DNA of 6,354 bases, from the NCBI GenBank assembly GCA_035295985.1, contig DATHBT010000024.1, positions 1 to 6,354 of the forward strand, given 5' to 3'. Below are positions 6,101 to 6,354 of this stretch, one piece after another. The notes under the pieces were generated by a model that made no database searches, was not told the DNA's origin, and was given only the letters and a program-made list of their open reading frames with translations. Every line of letters begins with the position of its first letter. Position 1 is the stretch's first letter. Position numbers and translations under genes: made by a program. This DNA comes from JAIVGV01 sp035295985. GTDB lineage: Bacteria; Acidobacteriota; Blastocatellia; Pyrinomonadales; Pyrinomonadaceae.

Positions 6101-6354
6101 GACGCCGTCACCGCCAGGACGCAGTTGCTCGTCGGCGCGCTCGGCACGGGCTCGCTCCAGACGGCCGACACGACCGGCGTCAGCACCTACACGACCATCG
6201 GCAACGCCGCCTGCCAGGGCGCGGGGACGCCCACGCCGACGCCGACCGCGACGCCGACGCCGACGCCGCCCGTCGGCATCAGCACGCCGCGCTTCCACAA
6301 CTACTCGCCGCCCGCCGCGGTCGGCGAGAACGCGGCCGAGCCGTCCATCGGCTT
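3125..6354 (+). CDS. Large exported multidomain Asp-box (sialidase-like) beta-propeller protein, 3' end outside window
   Basis: The frame is open for 1076 codons to the window edge. ATG 3125 follows AGGAG (3111-3115) by nine bases. Residues 1-40 are a signal peptide (hydrophobic core ALVALSAACLVAVFVTAA, cleavage near SRA/AN). Residues about 50-180 form a beta-sandwich-like domain. Residues about 190-600 form a propeller with five Asp boxes (S/T-x-D-x-G-x-T/S-W/Y) at 283, 343, 392, 449 and 509, plus IHGHVQVGPDGAVYVP at 364-379. A Pro-Thr linker (611-625) leads to a beta domain (626-805); a second linker (808-824) leads to a domain bounded by C829 and C1030; a third linker (1035-1049) leads to residues 1057-1076, which resemble 191-210, the start of the first propeller. 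The fold is that of sialidase/BNR proteins, but I see no FRIP motif or confident catalytic set, so enzyme activity is open. It could be a secreted glycan-binding, adhesive or hydrolytic protein. It has its own copy of the 47-bp box. Confidence 0.85.
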   Translation, partial: MTRHLLPQRTDTARRLRAALVALSAACLVAVFVTAASRAANPTSGTVTLANTPGNPLVFTGGPYATANPSNFVELVCQNPALPCDDFTLHVDVPSDVSETKQVRVAMFWGNTRADFDFRVYKRNANGTAGEEVKSIGTSTMPEIGLLPAVKQSYIVRIIPFAPLGESVRVEVTVEPRVARFNQAAGGAPGYKNYPATGGLGAGAAEPTLGINWNTGRVMFIAGTQTLRVTFDDTVKPATALWEDKSYLLTSIETLDPILYTDRETGRTIVSQLAGTNSLSALTDDDGESWIPNEGGPLTSGVDHQTVGGGPFAPPLTGGVPGVYPNAVYYCSQDAVTAFCARSDDGGLTYGPTVPMFLLNCGGIHGHVQVGPDGAVYVPLRSCDSNQGMVVSQDNGLTWTIRTVADADKSTSTFDSLPGSWDPAIGVGSRGTVYFGYDHADGTPHIAVSRDKGITWTDDQNVGVPFGIRGTAFPTVIAGDDDRAAFAFLGTNKEPKDPTGQWHLYVATTYDGGKTWHTVDATPNDPVQIGWICDEGFGVGACPNGDRNLLDFIDIQVDKEGRVLVAYADGCVGCTTASSSRSELATIARQTCGRRLFAQYDSAAEDCGTIPTPTPTPTATPTPPPITGTFYFHGTPLDEANKALTFADASNQGTATWDQNAPTEAVAITQTAHERSNADYVGNTLAAYWRAPASGSLTGSLDLTLYLSTPNPETLLIGEEIEISVFADPDYVANRVQPHRLVGRAVVPVGSIGPTPTLLQGSVPVNGVAQKELMIQVRPTFIDTGAALLVHYDSTGTPSGFRLGGGATPTPTPTPTATPTPTPTGEPKCTAPGPTVLTDAANDQLAGPNANRQLDIHSLKIAEPFVSASDSSITFTMKVDNLTGTVQPNSIWNVYFNARDTGGTVRKMFVSMNTSDAPVLVTFNYGYTAVGPTGGGLDTSQCGILGCEQVAGSFSADGTITIKLNTGAPIPFSDINGNPVFSANLKGGNILLDAVTARTQLLVGALGTGSLQTADTTGVSTYTTIGNAACQGAGTPTPTPTATPTPTPPVGISTPRFHNYSPPAAVGENAAEPSIG
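4955..4999 (+). repeat. Pro-Thr linker 1 coding repeat
   Basis: Alternating CCN-ACN codons encode residues 611-625 (PTPTPTPTATPTPPP). It separates the propeller from the next beta domain. Such linkers are flexible extracellular spacers and are prone to replication slippage. Confidence 0.85.
5546..5596 (+). repeat. Pro-Thr linker 2 coding repeat
   Basis: ACG-CCG type hexamers encode residues 808-824, again with one Ala interrupting the PT alternation (residue 817). It joins the second beta domain to the C829-C1030 domain. Confidence 0.85.
6227..6271 (+). repeat. Pro-Thr linker 3 coding repeat
   Basis: Residues 1035-1049 repeat the PT pattern with a single Ala at 1042. It immediately precedes the segment that looks like the start of a second propeller. 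Confidence 0.85.

Noticed and set aside
2978..6298. Minus-strand open frame of 1106 codons covering almost the entire right half
   Set aside because: Its product is a low-complexity Arg/Gly/Ala/Val-rich string with no recognisable domains. It is antisense to a + strand frame with a signal peptide, five Asp boxes, good ribosome binding site and PT linkers. Such antisense openness is expected opposite a high-GC gene. It also would start upstream within unrelated sequence.

Overview
The window is very GC-rich DNA with strong G/C preference at third codon positions. It carries a TonB-dependent receptor tail, exported proteins ending in PEP-CTERM sorting tails, and a long secreted protein built of beta domains joined by Pro-Thr linkers. 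Together these point to a Gram-negative bacterium with an exosortase-type surface-sorting system. Acidobacteriota (Blastocatellia-like) is my best guess from the style of the proteins, but no phylogenetic marker is present and I hold this weakly.

Layout, all genes on the + strand: (1) 2-688, the C-terminal 228 residues of a TonB-dependent outer-membrane receptor, followed by heptamer repeats and a terminator-like hairpin. (2) 689-1054, a 366-base regulatory gap with A/T islands, a 47-bp box and a structured leader. (3) 1055-2731, a probable three-gene operon: a 247-residue PEP-CTERM protein, an 87-residue protein with an HxxxCxxC zinc-finger-like motif, and a second PEP-CTERM gene whose signal peptide and sorting tail lie in different frames. 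It ends at a strong intrinsic terminator (2782-2814) preceded by a similar hairpin. (4) 2732-3124, a second 393-base regulatory gap with two phased A/T islands, a 27-bp imperfect palindrome and an exact second copy of the 47-bp box. (5) 3125-6354, a continuous open frame of at least 1076 codons running off the window. It encodes an exported protein with an N-terminal beta domain, an Asp-box (sialidase-type) propeller, two further beta domains, three Pro-Thr linkers and the first residues of what looks like a second propeller.

The most interesting signal is the 47-bp box (885-931 and 2976-3022). It holds three CTCAAG hexamers at exact 11-bp spacing directly ahead of a possible -10 element. An identical copy sits ahead of the PEP-CTERM operon and ahead of the propeller gene, in otherwise unrelated intergenic DNA. 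This suggests a shared activator, possibly of the winged-helix type that binds 11-bp direct repeats, controlling a cell-surface/exported-protein regulon. The small zinc-finger-like protein inside the first operon may be a regulatory or accessory partner, but that is inference.
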